A DNA stretch of 64,000 nucleotides from Flavivirga algicola (GTDB lineage: Bacteria; Bacteroidota; Bacteroidia; Flavobacteriales; Flavobacteriaceae): positions 372,001-436,000 of the forward strand of contig NZ_JABBHF010000004.1 of NCBI RefSeq assembly GCF_012910715.1, in the 5' to 3' direction. Positions 52,583 through 60,367 of the stretch are shown here, one piece after another. Below the pieces are notes generated by a model, which worked only from the letters and a program-made list of their open reading frames with translations, was not told the DNA's origin and made no database searches. A program made the translations under genes and the position numbers. The first letter of the stretch is position 1, and the number at the start of each line of letters is the position of its first letter.

Positions 52583-53245
52583 TTAGGTTTTATTCTTTTT
52601 ATAATATTGAACGACATGTTTCGGAGTCCTTAGTTGTTTTGGCAGTAAGGAGTCTCTAACAGGAAGTTTTGCTACTTGTTTTAATGGTATAATACCTGCC
52701 CAAATAGGGAGTTCTAAATCATTTTTTTCATCAAGAACACCTTCATCTCTAACTTTGGCAGATGCGGTCTGTATTTCCATTTCTATAACGAGTGTGCTAT
52801 TAAATTCTTTAAGATTCATAGGTCTAAGTGTATCCCACCTGCCAGGAATCATATGGTCTACCACGCATTTTAAGGCAGCTTCTTTTTTTTCTTTGTTTTC
52901 AACTACAGTTATGCTGGTGAATAGTGTGGCCGATCTGTAATTTACAGAATGATGAAATCCAGAACGTGCTAGTACAAGGGCGTCTAAATGCATAATAGTC
53001 ATGGAGGCTTCTTTGGCCTCGATAAGCGCTAATAACATCCTGTTTTTTAAAGAACCGTGTAAATATAGCTTATTATCTATTCTTCCATATGCCATAGGCA
53101 AGCAAATAGCTTTTCCATTATAATTGTAGCTTACATACCCAACAAATCCTGCGTCTAGTATATCGTTTATTTGTTCTACGTTATAAGTAGCTCTTTTAGG
53201 ACCTCGTTTTACTTGGTTTAATTCTGAAATTGTATAAGTTGACAT
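52583..53245 (-). CDS. Pyridoxamine 5'-phosphate oxidase-like (NimA/FMN) protein
   Basis: Protein of 220 residues. A split-barrel FMN-binding fold of the NimA/nitroimidazole-resistance-like group: RATYNVEQINDILDAGFVGY, ICLPMAYGRIDNKLYLHGSL, then ASMTIMHLDALVLARSGFHH, NYRSATLFTSITVVENKEKK, and the late GRWDTLRPMN element. It is cytosolic; the exact substrate is unknown. A MocR-type regulator is divergent from it (98 bases between starts) and a DinB-like gene follows 4 bases downstream. Many MocR regulators control a neighbouring PLP/vitamin B6- or flavin-related gene, so it is the probable target. Confidence 0.88.
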   Translation of the reverse strand: MSTYTISELNQVKRGPKRATYNVEQINDILDAGFVGYVSYNYNGKAICLPMAYGRIDNKLYLHGSLKNRMLLALIEAKEASMTIMHLDALVLARSGFHHSVNYRSATLFTSITVVENKEKKEAALKCVVDHMIPGRWDTLRPMNLKEFNSTLVIEMEIQTASAKVRDEGVLDEKNDLELPIWAGIIPLKQVAKLPVRDSLLPKQLRTPKHVVQYYKKNKT

Positions 53246-53280
53246 AACTGTTCGATTTGATTGATGCTTGTTGTTTAAAA

Positions 53281-53288
53281 CAAAATTA
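53281..53288 (-). promoter_or_regulatory. Candidate -7 element for the PNPOx-like/DinB operon
   Basis: The minus strand reads TAATTTTG (TAnnTTTG pattern), 36 bases before the PNPOx-like ATG in the short region shared with the divergent MocR gene. No matching -33 element was seen. Confidence 0.28.
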
Positions 53289-53343
53289 GTAGATTTATGG
53301 ATTGTTTCATTCGTCCAGAAATCATTTTTTAAATAGTCCAGTT

Positions 53344-54825
53344 ATGATTCCTTATAAAACCATTCTCAAAATAGATAGGGCTAGTAAGCAGCCCATTTAT
53401 ATTCAGCTTACCAATCAGTTTATCAATTTAATTAAGGAGCGTACCCTGCCGCCACAGGCAAAATTACCTGGAACCAGAACATTGTCAGATTTAATAGGGT
53501 TACACAGAAAAACAGTGATAGCTTGTTATGAAGAGCTTATTTTACAAGGGTGGATAGAGAGCATTCCTAAAAAAGGAACTTTTGTTCATAAGGATATTCC
53601 TTTGTTACAGCAGCAGGAATGGACTGAAAAAGTGATTGATAGGACTGATGATAAGACAGGCTTCTCATTTAATAAAAATCCTATTTTGAATCGAAAATTT
53701 CCACAAGATTATACAGAGGATTACATGTATGTGAATGATGGTGTTTCTGATGAACGATTGGCGCCAATTAAAGAATTATCTATCATTTACAGAAAAATAG
53801 CGAATAAGAAACATATGCTTAAATATATGAAGTATGGAACAACTTATGGCAATACGGAATTAAGAGAAACCTTAGTATGTTATTTGAATGAAACCAGAGG
53901 GTTAAATATTACCAAAGATAATATTCTTATAACTAGAGGGAGCCAGATGGGAATGTTCTTAACAGCTCAATTATTAGTTGATAATCAAGATTATATAATA
54001 GTAGGGGAGACCAATTATAGCTCTGTAGACACCACCTTTGAATTTGCTAAAGGTAAATTGCTAAGAGTTAGGGTAGATGAAAACGGATTGAATACGAACG
54101 ACATAGAAAAATTATGCAAAAAGTATGCTGTTAAAGCTGTTTATACGACGCCACATCACCACCATCCCACAACAGTGACGCTTTGTGCTAAAAGGAGAAT
54201 CCATCTTTTAAATTTGGCCAAAACGTACCATTTTGCCATTCTTGAAGATGATTACGATTATGATTTCCATTATAATCATGCCCCCATTTTGCCTCTGGCA
54301 AGTCATGATACCTGTGGGAACGTTATTTATATAGGCTCCATTTGCAAAACGGTTGCACCTGTTTTTAGAGTGGGTTACTTAATCGCTTCGAAGGCTTTTG
54401 TAGATGAATGTGCAAAGTTGAGACGCTTTATCGATAGGCAAGGTGATGCTATTTTAGAATTGACTTTTTCTAATTTTATCAAAGATGGAAGCTTGGACAG
54501 GCATATTAATAAAGTAGTTAGAATATATAAAGCGCGTCGAGATTTGTTTTGCAAGCTTCTCAAGGAAGAATTAAGTGAGTATTTATCTTTTGAAATCCCC
54601 ATGGGAGGTATGGCGCTTTGGGTAACCTTAAATAAAAATTATTCGTGGGATACGGTTACAGAAATAGCAAAACAGCAAAAGCTAATTATTTCAGAATGGC
54701 AGCGTTATGATGTAGCGAATATAAAGCATAATGCTATAAGAATGGGGTTTTCATGTTATAATGAAACAGAGGCCAGAGAATTTGTTAAACGTTTTAAAAA
54801 AACGATGGTGCTTGTAGATGCTTAG
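53344..54825 (+). CDS. MocR-type regulator (GntR HTH fused to aminotransferase fold)
   Basis: The ATG at 53344 (MIPYKTILKIDRASKQPIYI) is preferred; an in-frame start at 53302 would add 14 residues with no family match. About 493 residues. GntR winged helix at about 15-85 (IYIQLTNQFINLIKERTLPP, KLPGTRTLSDLIGLHRKTV). The class-I aminotransferase domain at about 130-490 has GSQMGMFLTAQLLVD, ILEDDYDYDFHYN, and the PLP Lys in IGSICKTVAPVFRVGYL. MocR proteins bind PLP and switch nearby genes. This one is divergent from the PNPOx-like gene, its likely target, and probably also controls itself. Confidence 0.92.
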   Translation: MIPYKTILKIDRASKQPIYIQLTNQFINLIKERTLPPQAKLPGTRTLSDLIGLHRKTVIACYEELILQGWIESIPKKGTFVHKDIPLLQQQEWTEKVIDRTDDKTGFSFNKNPILNRKFPQDYTEDYMYVNDGVSDERLAPIKELSIIYRKIANKKHMLKYMKYGTTYGNTELRETLVCYLNETRGLNITKDNILITRGSQMGMFLTAQLLVDNQDYIIVGETNYSSVDTTFEFAKGKLLRVRVDENGLNTNDIEKLCKKYAVKAVYTTPHHHHPTTVTLCAKRRIHLLNLAKTYHFAILEDDYDYDFHYNHAPILPLASHDTCGNVIYIGSICKTVAPVFRVGYLIASKAFVDECAKLRRFIDRQGDAILELTFSNFIKDGSLDRHINKVVRIYKARRDLFCKLLKEELSEYLSFEIPMGGMALWVTLNKNYSWDTVTEIAKQQKLIISEWQRYDVANIKHNAIRMGFSCYNETEAREFVKRFKKTMVLVDA

Positions 54826-54880
54826 GCTCTTGAATAAAATCCAGTGTCTCTTGATTAAAGTATTTCATCATAGGGAAATT

Positions 54881-54910
54881 AAAAAGCACCAACTTTAGAA
54901 GTTAGTGCTT
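54881..54910 (-). terminator. Terminator for the SDR-lipoprotein operon
   Basis: On the minus-strand RNA, AAGCACUAACUU pairs with AAGUUGGUGCUU (one U-G pair, 3-nt loop), followed by UUUAAUUU. On the plus strand the same position is a C-A mismatch, so the hairpin favours the minus direction. It lies 17 bases past the stop at 54927. Confidence 0.75.
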
Positions 54911-54926
54911 GCGATCAATAAATTAT

Positions 54927-55688
54927 TTATAATTTGGCTTCTCCAATAAAGAAATATAATTTTTTTAACGAAGCATCTCTTTTTGGAAATAAAGCTTTCA
55001 TTCTTTTATCTGTCCCCATTTGTTGTAGCCCTTCCATAGAGTCAAAATAAAAACGATGTATCTCATCAGGCTTTTCTACACTTCCTTTTGATTGAAAAGG
55101 CGCGATAAAACGTTCGAAGTGTGTGCCGAATTCAGGCATAATTTCACAAACTTCATCATGATATTCTGTAAATTGCTGCACATATTTTTCACCTTCATTA
55201 AAATAAATTAAAGCTACGCCATAGGTTTTAGTAGTGTCCCCTGTTTCTTTTTTGAATTCGAAATCTGTATTTCGACTTGTAAAAATGGATATGTCTTTTA
55301 GAGCTGGGAGCGCATATTCATTTCTAATTTTTATAAACGCTTCGTCCTCATTAAATTTATTAAAGACTTCTATGTTTGGGTAAGTGGCAAAATGGATTTC
55401 GTCTGGCAATTCCATTTCACCTTCTGCCAGCATATTAGGTTTAATTATTCGTTCTATTTTCCCTCCGTATTGTTTAAGTATAGCTCCGCCCTTCCTTTTA
55501 TATTCTTCAAAGCGTTCTTCTTCACCATCGTTTATGTACATTAAAGCTACATTTACTATTTCCTCATTTTTCGTTTCCATTTTGTCAGTATTTTTTGTGT
55601 TAATGTTTGATTTTTGTGCCTTTGAATTGCAGGAGAATAATAGAGATGCTCCCAAGACGACCTTCGTAAGTGTTTTTAAATATTTCAT
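54927..55688 (-). CDS. Lipoprotein with two tandem DUF1330-like domains
   Basis: Protein of 253 residues with lipobox LFSC (Cys20). The mature part has two similar alpha/beta repeats: about 45-145 (VNVALMYINDGEEERFEEYK ... LPDEIHFATYPNIEVFNKF) and about 152-250 (TYGVALIYFNEGEKYVQQFT ... KPDEIHRFYFDSMEGLQQM). Each has a PDEIH motif followed by a Phe/Tyr segment, as in DUF1330/NIPSNAP-like ferredoxin-fold domains, which usually dimerise; here the dimer is encoded in one chain. No catalytic residues are obvious. It follows the SDR gene by 9 bases, so the two are translated together. The function is unknown. Confidence 0.75.
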   Translation of the reverse strand: MKYLKTLTKVVLGASLLFSCNSKAQKSNINTKNTDKMETKNEEIVNVALMYINDGEEERFEEYKRKGGAILKQYGGKIERIIKPNMLAEGEMELPDEIHFATYPNIEVFNKFNEDEAFIKIRNEYALPALKDISIFTSRNTDFEFKKETGDTTKTYGVALIYFNEGEKYVQQFTEYHDEVCEIMPEFGTHFERFIAPFQSKGSVEKPDEIHRFYFDSMEGLQQMGTDKRMKALFPKRDASLKKLYFFIGEAKL

Positions 55689-55697
55689 TTTTGTGGC

Positions 55698-56567
55698 TTA
55701 AATTAAATGGCCCATTTGAAGGTTATTCTTAATGTGATTTTCCTGAATTGGGCTTATGTTTTTGTTTAATTCGTTTGTTCCATAATCTATTCCCGTTACT
55801 TTTCGAATTGGTCTTTGTCCCTTTTCCATATGGAGAATTTCTAAAATCGAATCTGCAATATCTTGAGGGTTTGGTGCATCTTCGCTTTTAAAAAATTCTC
55901 CAAAGTTTTGAAGCATTGCAGACGGAACCGTTTTCATATCTCCATAAGTATCTAATGTCAATGTATCCTCTTCCTTTGGGCCGCTGTGTAACAACCTTGT
56001 TGGAAAAGGGCCTGGTTCAATGATACTTACGTCTACTCCAAGGGGTTTTAATTCGTAGCTTAATGCTTCAGAGTAGGCTTCTAAAGCGAACTTGCTGGCA
56101 CAATAAACTCCAAAATAAGGGAATACCAATCGTCCAGCTAATGAGGATATGTTGATAATAGTAGCATCTTTTGACTTTTTTAGCAAGGGAAGAAATGTCT
56201 TGGAAGTTCGGATCACACCAAAGAAATTGGTATCGAATTGTTCTTGTACCTGTTCCAGGCTGTATGCTTCTGTGATACCGACATACATAATACCTGCATT
56301 GTTAATAAGAATATCAAGATTTCCTTCTTCTTTAATAATTCTTTCAGATAGCTCCTTAACAGAAACATCGTTCGTAATATCCAATTCTGCAACAGTAATG
56401 CTCAGGTTTTCTTTTATTGCGAGCTCCTCAAATTCCTTTTTCTTATTACTGTTTTTTCCATTGGAATCTCTCATTGTGGCCCAAACCTTATATCCGTTTC
56501 GAGCCAAGGTAAGTGTGGACAAATACCCAAAACCACTGCTTGAACCTGTAATAATTGCTTTTTTCAT
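55698..56567 (-). CDS. Short-chain dehydrogenase/reductase
   Basis: The start is placed at the ATG at 56567 (MKKAIITGSSSGFGYLST). The longer frame to 56600 runs through a 23-base palindrome and adds an unusual leader. About 289 residues. Classical SDR motifs: TGSSSGFGY (cofactor glycine motif), NNAGIMYVG, ISSLAGR with the catalytic Ser, and YCASK with the Tyr-x3-Lys pair, then EPGPFPT. NADP(H)-dependent oxidation or reduction of an unknown alcohol or ketone in the cytosol. It is between an AraC regulator gene upstream and a lipoprotein downstream, all on the minus strand; the palindrome just before the ATG is a likely control site. Confidence 0.9.
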   Translation of the reverse strand: MKKAIITGSSSGFGYLSTLTLARNGYKVWATMRDSNGKNSNKKKEFEELAIKENLSITVAELDITNDVSVKELSERIIKEEGNLDILINNAGIMYVGITEAYSLEQVQEQFDTNFFGVIRTSKTFLPLLKKSKDATIINISSLAGRLVFPYFGVYCASKFALEAYSEALSYELKPLGVDVSIIEPGPFPTRLLHSGPKEEDTLTLDTYGDMKTVPSAMLQNFGEFFKSEDAPNPQDIADSILEILHMEKGQRPIRKVTGIDYGTNELNKNISPIQENHIKNNLQMGHLI

Positions 56568-56578
56568 CTTTATAAACG

Positions 56579-56601
56579 TTTGTATTAATTGATAATACAA
56601 A
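56579..56601. promoter_or_regulatory. Palindrome TTTGTATTA-N5-TAATACAAA before the SDR gene
   Basis: Perfect 9-bp arms at 56579-56587 and 56593-56601, ending 11 bases before the SDR ATG (minus strand) and after the AraC stop at 56629. The size and symmetry fit a dimeric repressor or activator site, or a leader hairpin. Confidence 0.45.
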
Positions 56602-56628
56602 GGTTAAAAGAAGCAAAAGGAAGGTGTT

Positions 56629-57492
56629 TTACGATTGGTTCAATGATTTGCCAAGATGGGTCATCTTGTATTTAGTAGGGGAAACGCCATATTTAAGCTT
56701 AAAAGTCTTAGAAAAGTGAGAGACATCTGTAAAACCGCAATCATAAGCAATATCTGTGGCTCTTAGGTTTGTTGAGCTTAGCAGTTCTATAGATTTTTCT
56801 AATTTTTTCTCTCTTAAAAAGGTAGCAGGGGACTTTTTGTATACCCTCTTGAATTCTCTTTTAAAGGTTGATAGACTTTGGTTGTTTAGCGTAGCCAGTT
56901 CTTCAAGCGTAATATTGGAATAATAATGAGCTTCAATAATTTCGCGAAAAGTATAAGAACTTGGATTGAATAGGTTGGACAGAATAGTTCGAATTGCAGG
57001 CGCATTATTTGTTTGATTTAAAAGCAGTATGATTTCTTTTAACTTCAAAATCAATATTTCTTCGTTAACCAAGCTGGGATTCTCAAAATAGAATAAGATG
57101 CCTTCGATATATTTTCGTATTAAAATATCACTGTGTAATTTTGACATTCCGATTTTCGAATCAACTTTTTCTTTTAGGAAGCCTGGGAGTTTATTTTCAT
57201 AGATTTTTAATAAAATTTCTGGATAAAAATGAACCGCTAAAGCCTGATATGTATCTGAAGATTTAGACCTTAACATTTTGCTAGTGTAGTTACCGCACTT
57301 CATTAATAAAGATTCTTCAGCTTCTATTCTTAATTTTTCAGTTTCTGATATGGATTCATACTCACCTTTTATGATGTATAAGAAGCAAGCTGCATTTGGC
57401 ATGGGGTGTGGCTTTTTGAAAGGCGGTTTGAGAGTGATTGTCTCAAAAAGCATTTTGCCAAATAATTCTATGGATTTATAGTCGAGGATCAT
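56629..57492 (-). CDS. AraC-family transcription regulator
   Basis: Protein of 287 residues. The N-terminal part (about 10-110) is a divergent cupin-like sensor (LKPPFKKPHPMPNAACFLYI). The C-terminal HTH (about 180-280) has ITLEELATLNNQSLSTFKRE and LRATDIAYDCGFTDVSHFSK, ending GVSPTKYK. No membrane helix. It is followed after 61 bases by an SDR gene and a lipoprotein on the same strand; an operon under its control is plausible. A small inverted repeat, AACGAA-N4-TTCGTT, lies about 10 bases upstream of its start. The ligand is unknown. Confidence 0.88.
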   Translation of the reverse strand: MILDYKSIELFGKMLFETITLKPPFKKPHPMPNAACFLYIIKGEYESISETEKLRIEAEESLLMKCGNYTSKMLRSKSSDTYQALAVHFYPEILLKIYENKLPGFLKEKVDSKIGMSKLHSDILIRKYIEGILFYFENPSLVNEEILILKLKEIILLLNQTNNAPAIRTILSNLFNPSSYTFREIIEAHYYSNITLEELATLNNQSLSTFKREFKRVYKKSPATFLREKKLEKSIELLSSTNLRATDIAYDCGFTDVSHFSKTFKLKYGVSPTKYKMTHLGKSLNQS

Positions 57493-57712
57493 TTACTTAT
57501 TTAAACGAAAATATTCGTTAGAGGTTTATTTGACTTTTATAATGGGTTCAAAAAAATGTCAATTTGGGTCATCTTTTTTACTTGCGTACAGCGTTCATGT
57601 TAAAGCGTGGAGTCCTATGGCTTTTTGCAGGAAAATGAGGGTAGCCAAAAGAGGATGGACTCTCAATTGAACATATAATCTAGCATTGTTTTATACATCT
57701 TAGATATGTGGT

Positions 57713-58627
57713 TTATTTCCTCTCATAAGTCAAAAACGAAAATTCATAATTATGGTTTTCATCTTTTGTATGAAAGGTATTGGCGGTTTCTTTCCAAGTA
57801 GAAGAGTCTATCTCAGGGAAGAAAGCATCTCCTTCAAAACTCTCGTGTACACGCGTTAATTCAATTTTGTCGGCTATAAGTAAAGCCTGTTTATATATTT
57901 CGCCACCACCAATAATAAAAGGTTGTGGGTCATTTTTGGAGACATTAATAGCGTCTTCTAAACTATTAACAACAATAACGCCTTCAGGCACTTGATAATC
58001 GCTTTGTCTTGTAATTACAACATGCGTTCTGTTTGGTAATGGCTTCGGAAAACTTTCAAATGTTTTTCGCCCCATGATAATATAATGACCATTGGTAAGA
58101 CTTTTAAAGCGTTTTAAATCGTCACTTAAATGCCAGATAAGTTTATTGTCTTTGCCAATCGCATTGTTTTCGGCTGCAGCGACTATGATAGTAAGTTCAG
58201 ATGTTTTTTCTTTTTTGTTTAAAGTTTCGTTATAATGTTCGCTTTCTGCAATAATTGGTGCTTCTTTTTTAAGCTCATTTTTAAGCTTCTCTATTCTTAT
58301 TTTCTGCAAAGTTACAAGTTTGTCCAATTGGTTTTTCTCCCAAGCTTTTCCCATAAACTTATGAGTAACGAACACATTAAATATGTGGTAAATTAAAAAG
58401 AAAAGCCAAATAAAAATGGCAAATAAAAACCATTCTTTTCCAAACAGCGTGAAATCCTTACCTATATCCAGAACCGTGTTGGCAAGAATTATAAATACAG
58501 AACCAATTAGGAAAAGAACAAAGTGCGCATATAAACGTTTTTTTTGTTTTATACGCTTTTGAGCATTTTGAATCAGCTCTAATTGTTCTTTATCTATTTG
58601 AGGACTTTCTTTCTTTTTTCCAAACAT
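57713..58627 (-). CDS. folA: Dihydrofolate reductase with N-terminal 2TM membrane anchor
   Basis: One continuous frame of 304 residues. Residues 1-120 are a 2TM-domain: helices at about 33-54 and 66-88, charged coiled coil after (KNQLDKLVTLQKIRIEKLKN). Residues 146-304 are a complete DHFR: TIIVAAAENNAIGKDNKLIW, with the catalytic Asp at about 170 in WHLSDDLKRFK, IIMGRKTFESF, and FIIGGGEIYKQAL. DHFR reduces dihydrofolate to tetrahydrofolate with NADPH. There is no Met near the domain junction, so a free enzyme from the same frame is unlikely. The anchor would place the enzyme at the inner face of the inner membrane. thyA, which makes the dihydrofolate, lies about 1 kb away on the same strand. 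Confidence 0.9.
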   Translation of the reverse strand: MFGKKKESPQIDKEQLELIQNAQKRIKQKKRLYAHFVLFLIGSVFIILANTVLDIGKDFTLFGKEWFLFAIFIWLFFLIYHIFNVFVTHKFMGKAWEKNQLDKLVTLQKIRIEKLKNELKKEAPIIAESEHYNETLNKKEKTSELTIIVAAAENNAIGKDNKLIWHLSDDLKRFKSLTNGHYIIMGRKTFESFPKPLPNRTHVVITRQSDYQVPEGVIVVNSLEDAINVSKNDPQPFIIGGGEIYKQALLIADKIELTRVHESFEGDAFFPEIDSSTWKETANTFHTKDENHNYEFSFLTYERK

Positions 58628-58907
58628 AAGTATCTAATAAGAGATGTAAAGTTATAATATTTTGTTGAATTTTTTATGGTTTAAGGTGAATTCGTTTTTG
58701 TTTTAAAACCACTGAAAACCAGGGATAAAAGAAAAACAGGCATTTGGCAATCTGATAAATATGGTATAGGTATTTTATATAGTTTAAATTATTGTAAAGT
58801 AATACTTATCAAATTGATAATTCTTTTTAGTATGTCAGATTTTATATAAATAAATGAGAAATTGTTTTATAAATTTACTGTATAAACAACACAAAAAAAC
58901 TAGTATT

Positions 58908-59204
58908 ATGGCGATTACAAAACAATATTTAAAAAGTAAACCAGTTTGTAAGGTTACTTTTTCGGTACCTGCTAAAGAAGCGAATGAGGTAACTGTAGTT
59001 GGGACTTTCAACGAATGGGATACCAAATCAACAACACTTAAAAAACTTAAAAATGGTACTTTTAAAGGGACTGTAGATTTAGAAAAGAATAACTCGTATG
59101 AGTTTAGATATGTTGTTGATGGTACTTATGTTAATGACGAACAAGCAGATGCGTATACTTGGAATGCTTATGCAGATGCCGAAAACGGTGTATTAAACGT
59201 TTAG
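58908..59204 (+). CDS. Stand-alone CBM48/isoamylase-early-set domain protein
   Basis: The ATG at 58908 (MAITKQYLKSKPVCKVTFSV) is preferred to an in-frame start at 58854 that adds 18 residues without family match. About 98 residues, one domain: FSVPAKEANEVTVVGTFNEW, LKKLKNGTFKGTVDLEKNNS, YEFRYVVDGTYVNDEQADAY. This is the early-set fold found in glycogen-branching enzymes and as the AMPK beta glycogen-binding module. No signal peptide, so it is cytosolic; glycogen or polysaccharide binding is inferred. It is the only plus-strand gene between 55 and 64 kb, set between the folA fusion and thyA. Confidence 0.85.
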   Translation: MAITKQYLKSKPVCKVTFSVPAKEANEVTVVGTFNEWDTKSTTLKKLKNGTFKGTVDLEKNNSYEFRYVVDGTYVNDEQADAYTWNAYADAENGVLNV

Positions 59205-59249
59205 TTAAATACCGTCTTAAAAAAAAGCTTTTAAAAATAAAATGTTATA

Positions 59250-59290
59250 TCGAGTGCAGTCAAGAACTTTATAATCTCGACTGTTCTCGA
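59250..59290. repeat. REP-like hairpin, type A (TCGAG ... CTCGA)
   Basis: TCGAGtgcAGTC and GACTgttCTCGA form an imperfect long hairpin between the CBM48 and thyA genes. The core resembles the TCGAGCGCAGTCGAG-type intergenic palindromes I recall in Flavobacteriia. Copy number elsewhere is unknown. Confidence 0.5.
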
Positions 59291-59317
59291 ATAAGCTTCT
59301 GGATGTTTTTAGCCTTT

Positions 59318-60142
59318 TTATATGGCTACGGCACCTTTTATGTGCGGATGCGGATCGTAATCTACCAACGTGAAATCATTAAAAGTAAAGTCAAAAATAT
59401 CTTTTATTTCTGGATTTAGAATCATTTTTGGGAGCGGTTTTGGCGCTCTGGATAATTGTAGCTCCAATTGATCATAATGATTACTGTAAATATGAGCATC
59501 TCCAAATGTATGGATAAACTCACCAGCTTCATAACCGCAAACTTGTGCCATCATCATGGTGAATAAAGCATAGGAGGCAATATTAAAAGGAACTCCTAGA
59601 AAAATATCTGCACTTCGTTGGTATAGTTGACACGAAAGTTTTCCATTGGCTACATAAAATTGAAAAAAAGCATGGCAAGGAGGCAATGCTGCTTTACCAT
59701 TAGCTACATTTTCATCAAACGATTTTGAAGTGTCTGGTAGTACAGATGGGTTCCATGCAGAAACAAGCATACGTCGGCTATTAGGATTGTTTTTTAAAGT
59801 ATGAATAACTTCTTTAATTTGATCAATCTCATCGCTATTCCAGTTGCGCCACTGGTGTCCATAAACAGGTCCAAGATCACCATTGGCATCAGCCCATTCA
59901 TTCCAAATACGTACACCATTTTCTGTGAGATATTTTATATTGGTATCCCCTTTTAAAAACCAAAGTAATTCGTAAATAATAGATTTTAGGTGTAGTTTCT
60001 TAGTGGTAACCATTGGAAACCCTTCACTTAAATCAAATCGCATTTGGTATCCGAAAACACTTTTGGTACCAGTTCCGGTACGATCTCCTTTTTCATTTCC
60101 GTTTTCTAAAACGTGTTTTACTAGGTCGTGATATTGTTGCAT
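59318..60142 (-). CDS. thyA: Thymidylate synthase
   Basis: The start is placed at the ATG at 60142 ([15 protein letters not shown]), matching the usual ThyA N-terminus; the GTG at 60154 lies inside an intergenic palindrome. 274 residues, about ten longer than the E. coli enzyme because of an insert ([14 protein letters not shown]) before the catalytic site. Motifs: [30 protein letters not shown], catalytic Cys (about 156) in [30 protein letters not shown], and HIYSNHYDQ. It converts dUMP to dTMP and gives dihydrofolate, which the nearby DHFR fusion recycles. Confidence 0.95.
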   Translation of the reverse strand: MQQYHDLVKHVLENGNEKGDRTGTGTKSVFGYQMRFDLSEGFPMVTTKKLHLKSIIYELLWFLKGDTNIKYLTENGVRIWNEWADANGDLGPVYGHQWRNWNSDEIDQIKEVIHTLKNNPNSRRMLVSAWNPSVLPDTSKSFDENVANGKAALPPCHAFFQFYVANGKLSCQLYQRSADIFLGVPFNIASYALFTMMMAQVCGYEAGEFIHTFGDAHIYSNHYDQLELQLSRAPKPLPKMILNPEIKDIFDFTFNDFTLVDYDPHPHIKGAVAI

Positions 60143-60145
60143 AAC

Positions 60146-60166
60146 ATTCCCCACGGAGGTGGGAAT
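60146..60166. repeat. REP-like hairpin, type B, directly before thyA
   Basis: ATTCcCCAC and GTGGGAAT pair with one bulge around GGAG, immediately upstream of the thyA ATG. On the minus strand it reads GATTCCCACCTCCGTGGGGA, a pattern related to the element at 63766-63787. It may shape the thyA leader. Confidence 0.5.
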
Positions 60167-60367
60167 CTCTTTAAATTGAACTTAAATTTTCTAGGTTTAA
60201 AAATAAAAAAAACTACTTAGCTTATTTATTTCATATCTTAATGATATTATAAAGTTATTAACCATTCTACGCTATTGCGAGTTTTGCTTTTTTACAAAAT
60301 ACTAGAGTAAGTTAATTTACAAAAAGATAATTACGATCGTCCCTTATTTATGCAAACAATATGTAGC

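Noticed and set aside
59159-59419. Plus-strand 86-codon frame between the CBM48 gene and thyA
   Set aside because: It overlaps the 3' ends of both genes in other frames, runs through a REP-like hairpin, and its product shows no recognisable domain.
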